64,000 bases of DNA from Terriglobia bacterium (GTDB lineage: Bacteria > Acidobacteriota > Terriglobia > Versatilivoradales > Versatilivoraceae): the NCBI GenBank assembly GCA_951813285.1, contig OX638355.1, positions 3,553,136 to 3,617,135 of the forward strand. Direction: 5' to 3'. The translations under genes and the position numbers were made by a program. The notes below the pieces were generated by a model. That model searched no databases. It worked only from the letters and a program-made list of their open reading frames with translations, and had not been told where the DNA came from. Positions 17,923 through 27,199 of this stretch are shown here, piece by piece (position 1 is the stretch's first letter; each line of letters begins with the position of its first letter).

Positions 17923-18570
17923 CTACCGGGTGGAGATGACCGTCAACGGGCGATCCAGGCGAATGACCATGAGAGTACCTGCCGGGATTTCTATTTCCTT
18001 GCCGCCCCGTCTCAAGACGTCAACCAGGCCAATGAGCCCGCCCGCGCCGGCGCCGATGGCTGCTCCCTTTCGCCCCCCGGCTATGGCTCCAATACCGGCG
18101 CCGATGGCCGCCCCGGCTCCAATCTCGGCGGCGCTGCGCTTGCGGGTGGATTCTCCCAGGATGGTTCCTTCCCGGCGATCCATTTCCTCTTCTTGCGTGT
18201 CGTCCAACTCGGCCTGGGAGGCGATGATGGTCTCCGAAACACCGTTGGGGAAGATCAATCGCTCGTAGGACAGATTGACCTCCGCCCGACCCTTGATGCG
18301 GCCGGCGTGTCGGACTTCGGCAACCCGGCCTTCCACGGTGGTGCCCACCGGGATGACCTCCTTGCCCCGCACCTGCACACTTTCGACCACCTTGACGGTG
18401 AAGCGGTCTCCCTGCCGATTGGCCTTGGAGTTGAGGGTCGATTCCAGGCGCACCTGTATTCGCGTCCCCTCGGGCACCACGTAAGATCGGGTGGCCTGAC
18501 CGTGCAGGGAGGCCTGGGAGAAGAGGCCGGCACAGAAGAAAATGACCGATCCAACAAAAAAGGTTTTCAT
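17923..18570 (-). CDS. Secreted glycine-zipper protein of unknown function
   Basis: The ATG at 18570 gives MKTFFVGSVIFFCAGLF, a typical signal peptide, whereas the longer frame to 18612 does not. The mature part starts with a beta-rich domain (SYVVPEGTRIQVRLESTLNS, then GDRFTVKVVESVQVRGKEVI and PVGTTVEGRVAEVRHAG). Next comes a glycine-zipper stretch (AAIGAGIGAIAGGRKGAAIG) that may insert into or cross a membrane, and a closing strand GTLMVIRLDRPLTV. Probably envelope-associated. It lies 45 bp downstream of degP in the same direction, suggesting a shared envelope role, which is inference. Confidence 0.7.
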   Translation of the reverse strand: MKTFFVGSVIFFCAGLFSQASLHGQATRSYVVPEGTRIQVRLESTLNSKANRQGDRFTVKVVESVQVRGKEVIPVGTTVEGRVAEVRHAGRIKGRAEVNLSYERLIFPNGVSETIIASQAELDDTQEEEMDRREGTILGESTRKRSAAEIGAGAAIGAGIGAIAGGRKGAAIGAGAGGLIGLVDVLRRGGKEIEIPAGTLMVIRLDRPLTVISTR

Positions 18571-18614
18571 GGCATGCCTTCTCTTGGCCGATGCCGGTGC
18601 ACTGGAAGCCAAGG

Positions 18615-20159
18615 CTAGGGAACGGTCGCCGCCAGGTAGAGGGCGATGACCTCTCCGGCTCCGCGGTCCCAGCGCTTGACCAGGAACAACAGGTCCATAC
18701 CGGACTTCAGTTCGGAGGTGAGGTTCGTCAAGTCGGCGATGGTACGGGTCGGCTTCTTGTTGATCTCAATGATCAGGTCGTGAGGCCTGATCCGGGCCTC
18801 GTCGGCGATGCTGTCGGGCTCAACGCTCACGACGTAGACACCGCCTTCCTCTTCCGACAAATTGAACTGAGTGGCCAGTCTGGGAGTGAGGTTCTCGGCT
18901 CTGATGCCCAGACGAACGGATTTGGAAGAACCCTCCTCTTCCGGGCTGTCTCTGCGGGCTACGGAAGGAAGATCCTCTCGATCCATGGCCTTCAGCCGGG
19001 TGGTCCTGAGCCGGCCGTCTCGGATGTACTTGATGGTGATCGTGGTGCCGGGATGCACGGTGGAGAGGACGCGATGCATATCGTAGGTGTCATCGATCTT
19101 GTTCCCATCCACCTCCACAATCACATCCCCCTGCTGGAGACCGGCCTTGGCGGCAGGGCCGTCGGACGGGTCGGGTTTCTCGACAATCACTCCCTTGCCG
19201 TCGGCTGCTCCCAATGCCTTGAGCGTTTGAGGCGTAGCATCTCCCTGCATCCGAATACCAATGGCTCCGCGCCTTACCTTGCCATGTTCTATGAGCTGGT
19301 TGTAGACGTTGGTGGCCAGGTTGGAGGGAAGCGCGAATCCGATACCGATGTTGCCCGCGATCCGTCCGAAGGTACGGGGTTGGGTCAGGATGGCGGTATT
19401 GACGCCGATCACCTCCCCGGCCATGTTGACCAGGGGGCCTCCGCTGTTGCCCTGGTTGATGGCCGCATCGGTCTGCAAGAAGTGTTGCCAGGCTGTCGTG
19501 GAATCGCTCATGTTCTTACGCCCGGTGGCGCTGATGATTCCGGCGGTCACCGTCTGCTCCAGACCGAAGGGGCTCCCGACCGCCAGCACCCAGTCCCCTT
19601 GACGCATTCCGTCCGAGTCTCCCAACCTGGCTGCGGTGAGCTCCTCTTCAGCTTCCACCCGGATTACGGCCAGATCGGTTCTGGCATCCTCGCCCACCAC
19701 CGTCGCCTTGTACTCGTCACCGGAATGCAGCTTGACCGTAATGGTGTCTGCATTCTCAACCACGTGGGCGTTGGTGAGAATGTAACCCTTGGCATCCACC
19801 ACGAAGCCGGATCCGAGCGACTGGGATTTGCGCCTTCGCTGGGGCATTTCCGGGCCGAAGAAGCGTTCGAAGAAATCCTGGAAGGGGTCGCTGCGGAATT
19901 GACGGCGGGACGGGTCTTGCCGCCGGACAATCGTTTCGGTGCTGATATTGACTACGGACTTCTCGACCTTTTGAGCCACGGTTGAAAAGTGCGATGACAG
20001 CTTGGTGGGGGAGGGCACGCTGATGGGGGCGGGGCTGGAGCCTGCCGACCTGGCGGCGCTCACCGTATGGTCGATCATGGTTCCGATGGCCACCCCGAGT
20101 ATCAGGGTCCCCAGAATCATTGAGAAGAATAGAAGTCTTCGCCTTCTCATGGCGTTCAT
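18615..20159 (-). CDS. DegP/HtrA-type periplasmic serine protease with two PDZ domains
   Basis: Envelope quality-control protease/chaperone. The start at 20159 is preferred because GGAAAGGATA directly precedes its ATG; an upstream ATG at 20183 lacks this. An N-terminal membrane anchor (LLFFSMILGTLILGVAIG) is followed by the trypsin-like domain with His in TNAHVV, Asp in RTDLAVI and Ser in GNSGGPLVN, then two PDZ domains (GVIVEKPDPSDGPAAKAGLQ and GVYVVSVEPDSIADEARI). Length about 514 residues is normal. It is divergent from the nuo operon. Confidence 0.95.
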   Translation of the reverse strand: MNAMRRRRLLFFSMILGTLILGVAIGTMIDHTVSAARSAGSSPAPISVPSPTKLSSHFSTVAQKVEKSVVNISTETIVRRQDPSRRQFRSDPFQDFFERFFGPEMPQRRRKSQSLGSGFVVDAKGYILTNAHVVENADTITVKLHSGDEYKATVVGEDARTDLAVIRVEAEEELTAARLGDSDGMRQGDWVLAVGSPFGLEQTVTAGIISATGRKNMSDSTTAWQHFLQTDAAINQGNSGGPLVNMAGEVIGVNTAILTQPRTFGRIAGNIGIGFALPSNLATNVYNQLIEHGKVRRGAIGIRMQGDATPQTLKALGAADGKGVIVEKPDPSDGPAAKAGLQQGDVIVEVDGNKIDDTYDMHRVLSTVHPGTTITIKYIRDGRLRTTRLKAMDREDLPSVARRDSPEEEGSSKSVRLGIRAENLTPRLATQFNLSEEEGGVYVVSVEPDSIADEARIRPHDLIIEINKKPTRTIADLTNLTSELKSGMDLLFLVKRWDRGAGEVIALYLAATVP

Positions 20160-20534
20160 TATCCTTTCCGCGGACACAATCATGGTTACACCCTAATCGA
20201 ATTCTAATCCTTCGCTACGGTGAGGGCAACCTTTTCAAAACAGCCGGTTACGCCCACTCTCAGACCGACTGGAAGCCCGCTTCCTGCCGACGGCTTCTGC
20301 CCCTTGCGATCCCGGCAATATCTTATTGGTAATCGACCGGGGATATGCTACCATCCCGCCGTAATCTGGGCGAGGATGAGCCGGGCAGGTTGGGTTCCTC
20401 CTTGGGCCATGTGGCTTCCGGTGATGGCCGCGCCCACTGCTTTCCGGTTCCAGGCCGGTGTCGCTTTCGAACCTTTATCCTTCCCAATTCCCTCGGCAAG
20501 GGGACCCTCGCTTCAGGGACGGTTACTGTCGCCG
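20160..20534. other. Divergent intergenic region between degP and nuoA
   Basis: 375 bp without a supported gene. A weak promoter for nuoA can be proposed at 20334-20362 (TTGGTA, 17 bp, TACCAT), close to the start of the region with ordinary composition. I see no riboswitch, terminator or tRNA here. Confidence 0.4.
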
Positions 20535-20912
20535 ATGACGCTTCAATTTGCCAATGTGCTGGTTTTTCTGGGCGTCGGCGCGCTGTTTATCTTTGTCAAT
20601 TTGCTTATCTCCAGCTTGATACGTCCCTCCAAGTACAGCGAGGAAAAGCTGATTCCTTACGAGTGTGGGGAGAACCCGGTCGGGAGCCCCTGGATCAAAT
20701 TCAACATTCGTTTCTATGTCTTCGCCTTGATTTTCATCATCTTCGACGTGGAGGTGGCCTTTTTGCTGCCCTGGGCGGTCGTATTCAAGGATCTGGGGTG
20801 GATCGCATTCATCGAAGGGCTGATCTTTATCGCCATACTGGTGGTCGGACTGGCTTACGTTTGGGCCAAAGGGGATCTGCAGTGGGTGCGACCCGAAGAA
20901 CGGCACCAGTGA
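20535..20912 (+). CDS. nuoA: NADH-quinone oxidoreductase subunit A
   Basis: Membrane subunit of respiratory complex I. 125 residues with three transmembrane helices and the conserved [20 protein letters not shown] and [13 protein letters not shown] segments. ATG at 20535 gives the normal family length; the frame is open much further upstream but without similarity. First gene of the nuoABCDHIJKN block; nuoB follows after 12 bp. Confidence 0.95.
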   Translation: MTLQFANVLVFLGVGALFIFVNLLISSLIRPSKYSEEKLIPYECGENPVGSPWIKFNIRFYVFALIFIIFDVEVAFLLPWAVVFKDLGWIAFIEGLIFIAILVVGLAYVWAKGDLQWVRPEERHQ

Positions 20913-20924
20913 CGGGAAGGAGCC

Positions 20925-21443
20925 ATGGGAGTCCTGGAAAACAAGTTCGGTGACAACCTGGTCTTTACGACCGTGGACACCCTGCTGAACTGGGGGCGGG
21001 CTTCCTCTCTCTGGCCCATGACCTTCGGCCTGGCATGCTGTGCCATCGAGATGATGGCGACAGGAGCCTCGCGCTACGACTGGGACCGGTTTGGAATGAT
21101 ACCCCGGGCCACGCCCCGCCAGTCGGATGTGATGATCGTGGCGGGAACGGTCACCTTGAAGATGGCGACCCGTGTGAAGCGCCTTTACGAGCAGATGCCG
21201 GAACCCAAGTACGTGGTCTCCATGGGCAGTTGCGCCAACAACGGGGGGCCTTACTGGCAACATGGCTACCACGTTCTCAATGGGGTGGACCACGTGATAC
21301 CGGTAGACGTTTACGTCCCCGGTTGTCCCCCGCGCCCGGAAGCCCTTCTGTTCGGCATCATGAAGCTTCAGGAAAAGATCATGCGGCAGCGTGTACTTCG
21401 CAAGGAAGGGACCGCTCAAGAAAGGGCCCGCCTACTCGGATGA
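20925..21443 (+). CDS. nuoB: NADH-quinone oxidoreductase subunit B
   Basis: Carries the N2 iron-sulphur cluster next to the quinone site. The 172 residues contain the ligand cysteines in [33 protein letters not shown] and [19 protein letters not shown] ribosome-binding site precedes the ATG. Its TGA overlaps the ATG of nuoC (ATGA). Confidence 0.97.
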   Translation: MGVLENKFGDNLVFTTVDTLLNWGRASSLWPMTFGLACCAIEMMATGASRYDWDRFGMIPRATPRQSDVMIVAGTVTLKMATRVKRLYEQMPEPKYVVSMGSCANNGGPYWQHGYHVLNGVDHVIPVDVYVPGCPPRPEALLFGIMKLQEKIMRQRVLRKEGTAQERARLLG

Positions 21444-22000
21444 AACAGGCCTCGGAGATCCTCCAGACCCTCCAGGAACAATTCGCGGACAAAATCATCA
21501 AGTCCAGTCAGGAATGCATTCAGCCCTTCGCGGTTGTGCCTCCGGGGGCTGTGGCGGAGATCTGCGCCTTTCTCAAGAACGATCCCGGCATGGCCTTCGA
21601 TACCCTGATGTGTCTCAGCGGTGTGGACTACAAGGGATCCAAGAAGGAGCCGGAGCGTCTGGAGGTTGTCTACCACCTGTTCTCCATGCGCCATCGCCAC
21701 AAGATCGTGCTCAAGGTGGAGCTGCCTCGGGAAGATCCCGCCCTGCCTACGGTCGAAGGCGTCTGGGCTGTCGCCAATTGGCACGAAAGGGAGGCCTACG
21801 ACATGTATGGCATCCACTTCGACGGCCACAGCGACCTGCGCCGGATCCTTTGTCCCGATGACTGGGTGGACTACCCGCTGAGGAAGGACTATGTGCAGCC
21901 GGAGAGCTACCGCGGCATGCCGGCCGCGGCGGCCAAGCAGTTCGCCCAACGTGCCCAGGAGGGAGAAGATTTGGGAACCGATCCCTTCAGTGCCGGTTGA
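21440..22000 (+). CDS. nuoC: NADH-quinone oxidoreductase subunit C
   Basis: 30-kDa-type peripheral arm subunit that docks onto NuoD. 186 residues. Conserved parts are [20 protein letters not shown], the tract [17 protein letters not shown] (hallmark [12 protein letters not shown]) and [19 protein letters not shown]. Begins with the ATG overlapping the nuoB stop. Separate from nuoD, so no CD fusion. Confidence 0.95.
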   Translation: MKQASEILQTLQEQFADKIIKSSQECIQPFAVVPPGAVAEICAFLKNDPGMAFDTLMCLSGVDYKGSKKEPERLEVVYHLFSMRHRHKIVLKVELPREDPALPTVEGVWAVANWHEREAYDMYGIHFDGHSDLRRILCPDDWVDYPLRKDYVQPESYRGMPAAAAKQFAQRAQEGEDLGTDPFSAG

Positions 22001-22048
22001 CGGGACCCTCCCAACCTGCCTGGGGACTCAGTCCCAAGAGTAACCCGC

Positions 22049-23173
22049 ATGCAAGTCGAAGCCTACGCCGGCGAGGAAATGGTCCTGAACATGGGGCCGC
22101 AGCATCCCAGCACGCATGGAGTATTGCGTCTGGAGCTGGAAACCGACGGCGAAATCGTCAGAAACGTCATTCCCCACATTGGCTATCTGCACCGCTGCTT
22201 CGAAAAGCACGCCGAAAAGGTGGATTACCCCGGCGTCATCCCCTTTTGCGACCGAATGGACTACATTGCCTCCATGAACAACAGCCTGGGCTATGCGCTG
22301 GCTGTTGAAAAGTTGATGGACCTGGAGGTCAATGAACGGGTGAAGACTCTGCGGGTGCTGATGGCCGAACTGAACCGCATTGCCAGCCATCTGCTTTCGG
22401 TCGGCACCTACGCCATGGATATCGGGTCCTTCACCCCCTTCCTGCATTGCTTCCGGGAACGGGAAAAAATTCTGGACTTGTTCGAGTGGCTATGCGGCGC
22501 CCGGCTCCTGTACAACTACAACTGGGTCGGTGGAGTTTCCCACGACATTCCCGACGGCTTTGAGGCCAAGACTCGCGAGTTTCTGGGACAATTCGAGCCC
22601 GTCATCGCCGAGCTGGACAAGTTGCTCAGCTACAACAAGATCTTCCTGGAACGCACGGCTAATGTTGGGATCATCAGCGAGGAGCAGGCCCTTTCGCACA
22701 ACGTGACCGGGCCCAACCTGCGCGGCTCCGGCATCGCCTGGGACCTGCGCAGGGAAGAGCCCTACTGCGGCTACGACACCTACGATTTCGAGGTCCCGGT
22801 GGGCCTGGGAGAGTACGGCCCCCTCGGTTCCTGCTGGGACCGTTACTACGTGCGGGTCCGGGAAATGGAACAGAGCCTGGGGCTGATCCGCCAGGCGCTG
22901 GACCGGCTTCCCGAAGGGGACGTGCAAGAGCATATTCCCCGGCGGGTGCGGCCGGCCAAGAACGAGGTCTACGACCGCACCGAAACGCCTCGAGGCGAGC
23001 TGGGCTACTACGTCGTCAGCGACGGCGGACTCATCCCCTTTCGGGTCAAGGTCAAGTCCCCCTGCTTTACGGTGTTGAGCCTGCTGCCCGCCATCGCCAG
23101 GGGTGGAATGGTGGCGGATATCATCGCCATTATCGGGAGCATCGATATCGTGATGGGTGAAATCGACCGTTAG
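22049..23173 (+). CDS. nuoD: NADH-quinone oxidoreductase subunit D
   Basis: 49-kDa-type subunit forming the quinone-binding pocket with NuoB. 374 residues. Conserved segments are LNMGPQHPSTHGVLRLELE (quinone-site His region), GYLHRCFEKHAEK, NVTGPNLRGSGIAWDLRR, and the C-terminal GGMVADIIAIIGSIDIVMGEIDR. Starts 48 bp after nuoC. Homologous to the large subunit of NiFe hydrogenases, but lacks its nickel cysteines as expected. Confidence 0.97.
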   Translation: MQVEAYAGEEMVLNMGPQHPSTHGVLRLELETDGEIVRNVIPHIGYLHRCFEKHAEKVDYPGVIPFCDRMDYIASMNNSLGYALAVEKLMDLEVNERVKTLRVLMAELNRIASHLLSVGTYAMDIGSFTPFLHCFREREKILDLFEWLCGARLLYNYNWVGGVSHDIPDGFEAKTREFLGQFEPVIAELDKLLSYNKIFLERTANVGIISEEQALSHNVTGPNLRGSGIAWDLRREEPYCGYDTYDFEVPVGLGEYGPLGSCWDRYYVRVREMEQSLGLIRQALDRLPEGDVQEHIPRRVRPAKNEVYDRTETPRGELGYYVVSDGGLIPFRVKVKSPCFTVLSLLPAIARGGMVADIIAIIGSIDIVMGEIDR

Positions 23174-23239
23174 CCTCCTTGGCGATGCCGGGGACAGACG
23201 GATGGTTTCATACCGAAACGGAAGTTCCGGAAAGTACCC

Positions 23240-24271
23240 ATGGAATACCTCAGAGAGGTACTGACTCGGCAAGTGGGCGGGTATGACCAATTGCCCGAGG
23301 TCCTGCAGATCTTCCTCCCCATGCTGCTGGCCTGCCTGCTGTGCCTGGGGTTGGTCGCCCTTATCCCCCTGATAGCCATTTGGGCGGAGCGCAAGGTTTC
23401 GGCCCACATGCAGGACCGGTTGGGACCGATGCGGGTGGGTGGCTGGCACGGATGGGCCCAGACCATCGCCGACGGGGTCAAGCTGCTCCTGAAGGAGGAC
23501 ATCATTCCGGCCCAGGCCGACCGCCTGCTCTTCAAGCTGGCCCCCCTGGTGGTTTTTGCCGGTGGCTTCGCGGCCTTTGTGGTGCTGCCCTTCGGCGAGA
23601 GCTTCATCGTCAGCGACCTCAATATCGGAGTCCTGTATATCGCGGCCATCTCCTCGTTGGGCGTGGTGGGGATTATCATGGCCGGTTGGGCTTCCAACAA
23701 CAAATACGCGTTGTTCGGGGGAATGCGGGCGGCCGCACAGATTGTCAGCTACGAAATCCCCACCGTTCTGGCCATTCTGACGGTGGTGATTCCGGTGGGC
23801 AGCCTCAGCATGCAGGAGATCGTGAAGGCTCAATCGGGGAGCGTCTTCAACTGGTTCATCTTCCAGCCCGTCACCTTCCTGGCATTTTGGATAGTCTTTC
23901 TGGGCACCCTGGCCGAGGTGAACCGGACGCCCTTCGATATTCCGGAGGCCGAATCGGAGCTGGTGGCCGGCTACCACACCGAATACAGTGGCATGCGCTT
24001 CGCGTTCTTCTTCCTGGCGGAGTATGCCAACATGTTCCTGGTGAGCGCACTGGCAACCACCCTCTTTCTGGGGGGATGGCATGGCCCCGGTTTTCTTCCC
24101 GGGCCGGTCTGGTTCATCCTCAAGGCAATGGCTCTGGTCTTCGTTCAGATGTGGCTGCGCTGGACCTTGCCCCGGTTGAGGGTCGATCAGCTCATGCATG
24201 TCAGTTGGAAGGTTTTGCTGCCCATAGCCTTTGTGCTGGTGTTGGCAGCGGGGACGCTGGCGCTGATTTAG
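23240..24271 (+). CDS. nuoH: NADH-quinone oxidoreductase subunit H
   Basis: Membrane subunit linking quinone chamber and proton path. 343 residues with about eight transmembrane helices and the conserved [50 protein letters not shown] and [18 protein letters not shown] segments. Separated from nuoD by 66 bp and from nuoI by 34 bp. Confidence 0.97.
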   Translation: MEYLREVLTRQVGGYDQLPEVLQIFLPMLLACLLCLGLVALIPLIAIWAERKVSAHMQDRLGPMRVGGWHGWAQTIADGVKLLLKEDIIPAQADRLLFKLAPLVVFAGGFAAFVVLPFGESFIVSDLNIGVLYIAAISSLGVVGIIMAGWASNNKYALFGGMRAAAQIVSYEIPTVLAILTVVIPVGSLSMQEIVKAQSGSVFNWFIFQPVTFLAFWIVFLGTLAEVNRTPFDIPEAESELVAGYHTEYSGMRFAFFFLAEYANMFLVSALATTLFLGGWHGPGFLPGPVWFILKAMALVFVQMWLRWTLPRLRVDQLMHVSWKVLLPIAFVLVLAAGTLALI

Positions 24272-24305
24272 GAGGGAACCCCCTGACGGTAGTGAAGGGA
24301 CAGCC

Positions 24306-24800
24306 ATGAAACGATATTTCAAGGATATTTTCCAATCGATCTGGACCGTGTTGCAGGGAATGAAGATTACGGGGAATCACCTCTTCACCCGTTCTTGCAC
24401 GCTGCAGTACCCCAGCGTGAAGTGGGAGCTTCCGGAGCGCTCCCGCATGCGTCTGTTCAACAAGATCGAAGACTGCATCGGCTGCGGCCAGTGTGTCCGC
24501 GCCTGCCCGGTGGACTGTATCTACATGACCACCGAGAAGCGCGCCAAGCAGGAGCCCCCCCTCTTTGCTGCCGACGGGACCCCCATCAAGCTTCGGGTCA
24601 CCCAGTTCGATATCGACATGTCCCTCTGCTGCTACTGCAACCTCTGCACCTATCCCTGTCCGACCCATTGCCTGGTCATGACTCCCGAGTACGAGTTTGC
24701 GGTGCAGTCCAAGCAGGATTTTCTCTACCGGTTTGCCAAGGAGGAACCGCAGGCTCCTCCCAAGCCGGCTCCGACCCCGCGGCCTGCGGCGGCCAGGTGA
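24306..24800 (+). CDS. nuoI: NADH-quinone oxidoreductase subunit I
   Basis: Ferredoxin-like subunit with two 4Fe-4S clusters (N6a/N6b). 164 residues; cluster motifs are CIGCGQCVRACPVDC and CCYCNLCTYPCPTHC. The N-terminus is an amphipathic/hydrophobic anchor region, and the C-terminus is a Pro/Ala-rich tail (APTPRPAAAR). Since nuoEFG are not in this operon, this subunit would be the electron entry side of the encoded block. Confidence 0.96.
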   Translation: MKRYFKDIFQSIWTVLQGMKITGNHLFTRSCTLQYPSVKWELPERSRMRLFNKIEDCIGCGQCVRACPVDCIYMTTEKRAKQEPPLFAADGTPIKLRVTQFDIDMSLCCYCNLCTYPCPTHCLVMTPEYEFAVQSKQDFLYRFAKEEPQAPPKPAPTPRPAAAR

Positions 24801-24810
24801 GGGTGCACCG

Positions 24811-25311
24811 ATGAGCGTTACAGACGTCGTTTTCATTTTGACTGCCGTCGTCACGGTCGGGTCGGCCGTAGTGGTGGTGGTTTCCCGGAGTTTGATCTAC
24901 TCGGTTTTTTCGCTGCTCTTTACCTTTTTCGGGGTTGCCGTCCTCTATGTCTTTTTGGGAGCCGACTTTCTGGCGGGCGCCCAGGTGCTCATCTATGTGG
25001 GAGGCATCCTGGTCCTGTTGCTGTTTGGCGTGATGCTCACCCACCGACTCTACAATCTGAATCTGACTACCGAAAGATTTCAGCCGATTGCCGGCACCTT
25101 GATTGCCGCGGCCGTTTTCGTTTCGATCAGCCTGGCTGCTTTCAAGACCAAATGGAAGCTGGTTGGCGACAGGGAACTGGAGCCCACCACCCAACAGATC
25201 GGGGAGGCTTTCCTGAGCAGCTATCTTCTTCCCTTTGAGATTGCATCGGTGCTCCTTCTGGTCGCGTTGATCGGAGCCGCCATGCTGGTGAGAAGGAGGA
25301 CGGACGTTTGA
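24811..25311 (+). CDS. nuoJ: NADH-quinone oxidoreductase subunit J
   Basis: Membrane subunit. 166 residues, five predicted transmembrane helices, with the conserved GADFLAGAQVLIYVGGILVL segment that contains the helix-3 pi-bulge region. ATG at 24811 follows GGTGCACC weakly. Overlaps nuoK at TTGA. Confidence 0.94.
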   Translation: MSVTDVVFILTAVVTVGSAVVVVVSRSLIYSVFSLLFTFFGVAVLYVFLGADFLAGAQVLIYVGGILVLLLFGVMLTHRLYNLNLTTERFQPIAGTLIAAAVFVSISLAAFKTKWKLVGDRELEPTTQQIGEAFLSSYLLPFEIASVLLLVALIGAAMLVRRRTDV

Positions 25312-25613
25312 TCGAACTCAAGTATTACCTGCTGATTAGCGCGGCCTTGTTCTCCCTGGGCGTTTTCGGTGTGTTGACTCGGCGCAATGCCGTCAACGTG
25401 CTGATGGGCGTGGAATTGATCCTGAACTCGGCCAACCTGAACCTGGTGGCCTTTTCCCGCTACAGCTCTTCCGGAATCGACGGGCAGATGTTTGCCGTTT
25501 TCGTCATCGTGGTGGCCGCGGCTGAGGTTGCCGTGGCGCTGGCTATCGTGCTGACCCTCTACCGGGTTCTGAACACGGTGAATCTGGACCGGGCCGACGT
25601 CCTCAAGAGATAG
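25308..25613 (+). CDS. nuoK: NADH-quinone oxidoreductase subunit K
   Basis: Small membrane subunit with three helices, 101 residues. The conserved Glu in MGVELILNSANLNLVAFS and the second in VVAAAEVAVALAIVLTLYR are present. It starts with TTG at 25308, supported by an AGAAGGAGGA ribosome-binding site seven bases upstream and by the family N-terminus IELKYYLLISAALF. The TTG overlaps the TGA of nuoJ. Confidence 0.95.
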   Translation: MIELKYYLLISAALFSLGVFGVLTRRNAVNVLMGVELILNSANLNLVAFSRYSSSGIDGQMFAVFVIVVAAAEVAVALAIVLTLYRVLNTVNLDRADVLKR

Positions 25614-25708
25614 CCGGGGCGGAGGCGCGCCTTCCCGCCGAGCGGCGGGATGAATGTCCTGAGCGCAGCATTCCCCAAGTGGGAGGAAGTGGAGAGGTTG
25701 GATCCTCG

Positions 25709-27199
25709 ATGAACCTGGGTAACCTGGACAGCCTGACCTTCTTCTACCCGGAGCTGATCCTGCTGGGTGGAATCCTGCTGGTGGTGATTTCCGACATCGC
25801 CCTCAAAGGGCTGAGGAACCGTGTCAACCCTCTTCTGACCTTGGCGGCGCTCCTGCTGGCGCTCTTTTGCACCCTTCAGACCGATCATGGCTCGGCCATG
25901 ACTCTCTTCGAAGGGATGCTGGCTCTGGACAATTTCGCCCTGTTCTTCAAGGTGTTCCTGCTGGTGGCGGGGATCCTGGTGCTGTTGGGTTCGCTGCACT
26001 CCGAGGAGCTGGCTTCCGTCCACCGAGGCGAATTCCATGCCCTCCTGCTGGCGGTTACGCTGGGGATGCTGCTGATGGCCAATTCGGCCCATCTGGTCAT
26101 GCTCTACCTGTCGCTGGAGCTGGTGTCGCTGACCTCCTACATCATGGTCGGCTACCTGCGCAGCGATCGCCTTTCCAACGAAGCCTCCATGAAGTACATC
26201 CTTTTCGGGGCGGTCTCGACCGGGGCCATGCTGTATGGATTCTCCCTGCTGTACGGCATGACCGGGAGCCTCGATCTCTTCGCGATCCGGGATGCCTTGC
26301 TGGCGCAGGAAGTGGTCGGGTTCAACCAGGTGACCCTGTTGCTGGTGGTGGTGTTGACCACGGCCGGTTTTGGATTCAAGACGGCCGCGGTACCCTTTCA
26401 TTTCTGGTGTCCGGACGTCTATACCGGAGCTCCCACGCCAGTCACGGCCTTTCTCTCGGTGGCGCCCAAGGCCGCCGGTTTCGCCATTCTGGTGCGTTTC
26501 TTCCTCAGTGGGTTGAGTCAACCGGCTGGGGAGCAGTGGAGATTCATCAGCGGCGTCGACTGGCCGCTGGTGCTTATCGTGGTGTCGGTGCTGACCATGA
26601 CGCTGGGAAATATCGCCGCCCTCACCCAGAACAATCTGAAGCGGATGCTGGCTTATTCCAGCATCGCCCACGCCGGCTACATCCTGATGGGCGCGGTCCT
26701 CCTGACCGGTAGCGGCCTCAAGGCCATGCTGGTCTATCTCTTTGTCTACCTGTTCATGAATCTGGGCGCCTTCTTCGTGGTCACGGTCATTTTCAACAGC
26801 GAGAAGACTTTCGAGCTGCAGGATTACAACGGAATGTTCCGCCGCTCGCCCTTTCTGGCTATTGCCATGAGCATCTTCCTGCTCTCGCTGATCGGGATTC
26901 CTCCCTTTGCCGGATTTCTGGGCAAGCTCTACATCTTCGGCGCCGTCATCGATCAAGGCCTCTACTGGTTCGCGGTTGTCGGGGCTCTCAATGCCGCTGT
27001 CGCGGCTTTCTACTACATGAGGATCATGAAACACATGATCCTGGAGAACGACGACCGTCCTCCCACACCGCTACGCATCTCCACCCTGAATCGGGCCCTG
27101 CTGATTCTGCTGCTGGTTCCCAACATCGTCCTGATTGTCTTCTGGGCCCCTATCGACCGCTGGACAGCCAACTCCATCACCCTCTTCGGAGGACTCTAA
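25709..27199 (+). CDS. nuoN: NADH-quinone oxidoreductase subunit N
   Basis: Antiporter-like proton-pumping subunit. 496 residues with about 14 transmembrane helices. Family segments include LYLSLELVSLTSYIMVGYLR, FGFKTAAVPFHFWCPDVYTG, NLKRMLAYSSIAHAGYILMG and GIPPFAGFLGKLYIFGAVI. The start at 25709 is preferred over a GTG at 25679. nuoL and nuoM, which normally sit between nuoK and nuoN, are absent here and lie 33 kb downstream. Its TAA stop overlaps the opposing lutC stop by two bases. Confidence 0.96.
   Translation: MNLGNLDSLTFFYPELILLGGILLVVISDIALKGLRNRVNPLLTLAALLLALFCTLQTDHGSAMTLFEGMLALDNFALFFKVFLLVAGILVLLGSLHSEELASVHRGEFHALLLAVTLGMLLMANSAHLVMLYLSLELVSLTSYIMVGYLRSDRLSNEASMKYILFGAVSTGAMLYGFSLLYGMTGSLDLFAIRDALLAQEVVGFNQVTLLLVVVLTTAGFGFKTAAVPFHFWCPDVYTGAPTPVTAFLSVAPKAAGFAILVRFFLSGLSQPAGEQWRFISGVDWPLVLIVVSVLTMTLGNIAALTQNNLKRMLAYSSIAHAGYILMGAVLLTGSGLKAMLVYLFVYLFMNLGAFFVVTVIFNSEKTFELQDYNGMFRRSPFLAIAMSIFLLSLIGIPPFAGFLGKLYIFGAVIDQGLYWFAVVGALNAAVAAFYYMRIMKHMILENDDRPPTPLRISTLNRALLILLLVPNIVLIVFWAPIDRWTANSITLFGGL

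Noticed and set aside
22490-24322. A 610-codon open frame on the minus strand
   Set aside because: Antisense to nuoD and nuoH; composition is that of a shadow frame with no motif.
25559-27034. A His/Gln/Glu-rich 491-codon frame on the minus strand
   Set aside because: Shadow of nuoN; the odd composition simply mirrors hydrophobic codons.
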